A DNA stretch of 7,866 bases, taken from positions 1 to 7,866 of the forward strand of contig JAZLGV010000072.1 in the NCBI GenBank assembly GCA_045616505.1, in the 5' to 3' direction. Positions 6,949 to 7,866 of the stretch are shown piece by piece; position 1 is the stretch's first letter, and every line of letters starts with the position of its first letter. The translations under genes and the position numbers were made by a program. The DNA comes from JAKSUT01 sp045616505. GTDB lineage: Bacteria; Cyanobacteriota; Vampirovibrionia; Gastranaerophilales; Gastranaerophilaceae. The notes beneath the pieces are model-generated. The model was not told the origin of the DNA, searched no databases, and worked only from the letters and a program-made list of their open reading frames with translations.

Positions 6949-7866
6949 ATGAGTGAGTTTTATCCGATATTAACAAATGACGGCTCTGTTGGGCTTTTTA
7001 GTGTAAAAGACAATGATATATATCATTCCGCCTATGGTGCGTTATCTGAAAGTTTTGAAAAGTTTGTCTTGCCAGCAGATTTAGCATCAAGAATTATTGA
7101 AAACGATGAAATAAAAATTTTAGATATTTGTTATGGAATTGGCTACAACACAAAAACTTCTATTCAAACTTTTTTAAATTTTAAAAAAAATAATAAATTA
7201 AAAAAAATTTCTCAAAAAAATTTCAAAAATAATTCTGACTCAACTCTTAATACCGCTTCGATAGATACCAATAATATCTTGTCTAGCGATTTTAATTATT
7301 TTGATAAAAAAAATAAAAATTTTTCACAAAATAACAAAAAACTGAACTTTGACACCACAAATAATATCGCCCAGATAGATACCGATAATATTTATCTTAA
7401 TAATTTAAATTTTGAAAATAAAAATAAAAATTTTATAGAAGAAAAATTTAAAAAAAATATTTTAGCAGATGAAAAAAAAGATAATATTATAAATAGATTT
7501 TTAAACAATTTAAAAACAAATAATCAACAAAAAAAAGAAAATAATAAAAAACTTATAATAGACGCAATTGATATAGATAAAGAACTTGTTTATATTTCAC
7601 CTTTTATTAAATCAAGTTTAATCAATCATAAGAAAGCAAAAAACATAAATAAGAACTTGCTTGTGAATATTTCAACTACGAATAAAAATAAGGATGAAAA
7701 TACAAAGACATTTATCAAACTTCAAAACGAACTAACAAGAAAAGATTTTATATCAAGTAAGACTGCAAATAAAATTAAATTAGACAATAATATAAACAAA
7801 ATTATTTATAATTCTCTTAAAATTTCAAATGACGATTTTTTATTCAACGAAATTTTAGAAAATAAC
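6949..7866 (+). CDS. mnmD: MnmD/MnmC-type tRNA U34 methyltransferase, N-terminal part, with Asn/Lys-rich insertion
   Basis: The first 306 codons of a gene that leaves the window at the right. Residues 6-40 (PILTNDGSVGL-(x)-DIYHSAYGALSESFEKFV) are the conserved start of the MnmC methyltransferase domain (DUF752), which methylates the nm5 group on the wobble uridine of certain tRNAs. ILDICYGIGYNTK (57-69) is SAM-binding motif I. The next expected element, an acidic strand (LIIDAIDIDKELV), appears only at residues 202-214. Between them lie about 130 residues rich in Asn, Lys, Phe and Ile with two repeat copies; relatives have only a short helix here. A further Asn/Lys-rich stretch covers about 225-295. 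An in-frame TAA at 6937-6939 makes 6949 the only ATG start; there is no SD. The reading frame is intact, so the insert is tolerated or the gene is decaying. Whether the FAD oxidase half of MnmC follows cannot be seen. Confidence 0.78.
   Translation, partial: MSEFYPILTNDGSVGLFSVKDNDIYHSAYGALSESFEKFVLPADLASRIIENDEIKILDICYGIGYNTKTSIQTFLNFKKNNKLKKISQKNFKNNSDSTLNTASIDTNNILSSDFNYFDKKNKNFSQNNKKLNFDTTNNIAQIDTDNIYLNNLNFENKNKNFIEEKFKKNILADEKKDNIINRFLNNLKTNNQQKKENNKKLIIDAIDIDKELVYISPFIKSSLINHKKAKNINKNLLVNISTTNKNKDENTKTFIKLQNELTRKDFISSKTANKIKLDNNINKIIYNSLKISNDDFLFNEILENN
7251..7277 (+). repeat. 27-bp dispersed repeat, copy B (in-frame, coding)
   Basis: It differs from copy A at 3 of 27 positions, all in the left third; the right 19 bases are identical. 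In frame it encodes TASIDTNNI (residues 102-110). The hairpin of copy A is broken here. Confidence 0.8.
7365..7391 (+). repeat. 27-bp dispersed repeat, copy C (in-frame, coding)
   Basis: It differs from copy A at 2 of 27 positions. In frame it encodes IAQIDTDNI (residues 140-148). The A at the ninth position breaks the copy A hairpin. Its start lies exactly 114 nt from copy B. Confidence 0.8.

Larger units (their letters stand above)
7237..7434 (+). repeat. Two imperfect tandem units, period 114 nt (38 codons), in the methyltransferase insert
   Basis: Unit 1 (7237-7323, residues 97-125) and unit 2 (7351-7434, residues 135-162) align as D-(S/T)-T-(x)2-(T/I)-A-(x)-I-D-T-(N/D)-N-I ... NKNF. They share a phase and are offset by exactly 38 codons, with one residue of length difference inside. 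The 27-bp repeat copies B and C are their most conserved part. A local duplication explains them, but intergenic copy A shows that the core is not confined to the gene. Confidence 0.65.

Noticed and set aside
6836..7391. CRISPR array
   Set aside because: The three repeats are irregularly spaced (388 and 87 nt gaps), imperfect, and two are coding in frame; no cas genes are present.

Overview
The window is very AT-rich, with all-TAA stops among the complete genes, standard TGG tryptophan codons and a mixture of genes with strong Shine-Dalgarno (SD) sites and genes with none. No marker gene fixes the taxonomy. The composition, the single XerC-type recombinase, exported TPR protein and Asn/Lys-rich proteins would fit an AT-rich gut bacterium. 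My best guess is the non-photosynthetic cyanobacterial sister group (Melainabacteria/Gastranaerophilales), with AT-rich Firmicutes as an alternative. This is inference only.

Layout from left to right. (1) Positions 1-44, minus strand: the first 14 codons of a probable DegT/DnrJ/EryC1-type sugar aminotransferase that leaves the window. (2) Positions 135-2444, minus strand: a transcription unit with a promoter at 2417-2444, a Sec-exported 648-residue TPR protein, a translationally coupled 69-residue winged-helix protein (DUF2582 type), and a 10-bp-stem terminator at 135-166. (3) 2475-3383, plus strand: a complete XerC/XerD tyrosine recombinase with every catalytic residue and no SD. (4) 3380-4633, minus strand: an exported protein convergent with the recombinase and overlapping its stop. 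It has an HG...GCN layout suggesting a caspase-fold (clan CD) cysteine peptidase and an unusually long stretch before its signal peptide. (5) 4634-4787: a divergent promoter region with a small perfect palindrome inside the minus-strand promoter spacer. (6) 4788-6722, plus strand: a 644-residue protein with a long Ala/Gln/Thr/Lys/Glu-rich coiled coil and a C-terminal EF-hand-like loop, ended by a strong terminator. (7) 6779-6948: an intergenic stretch holding a 27-bp repeat and a promoter placed almost on the next start codon. (8) 6949-7866, plus strand: the N-terminal part of an MnmD/MnmC-type tRNA wobble-uridine methyltransferase whose fold is split by about 130 residues of Asn/Lys-rich sequence. 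That insert contains two more, in-frame, copies of the same 27-bp repeat.

The genes do not form one pathway. The housekeeping genes are the recombinase (chromosome dimer resolution) and the tRNA methyltransferase. The accessory part is the divergent pair of exported caspase-like protein and coiled-coil/EF-hand protein. The most unusual signal is the 27-bp repeat family, found both between genes and in frame inside a conserved enzyme.
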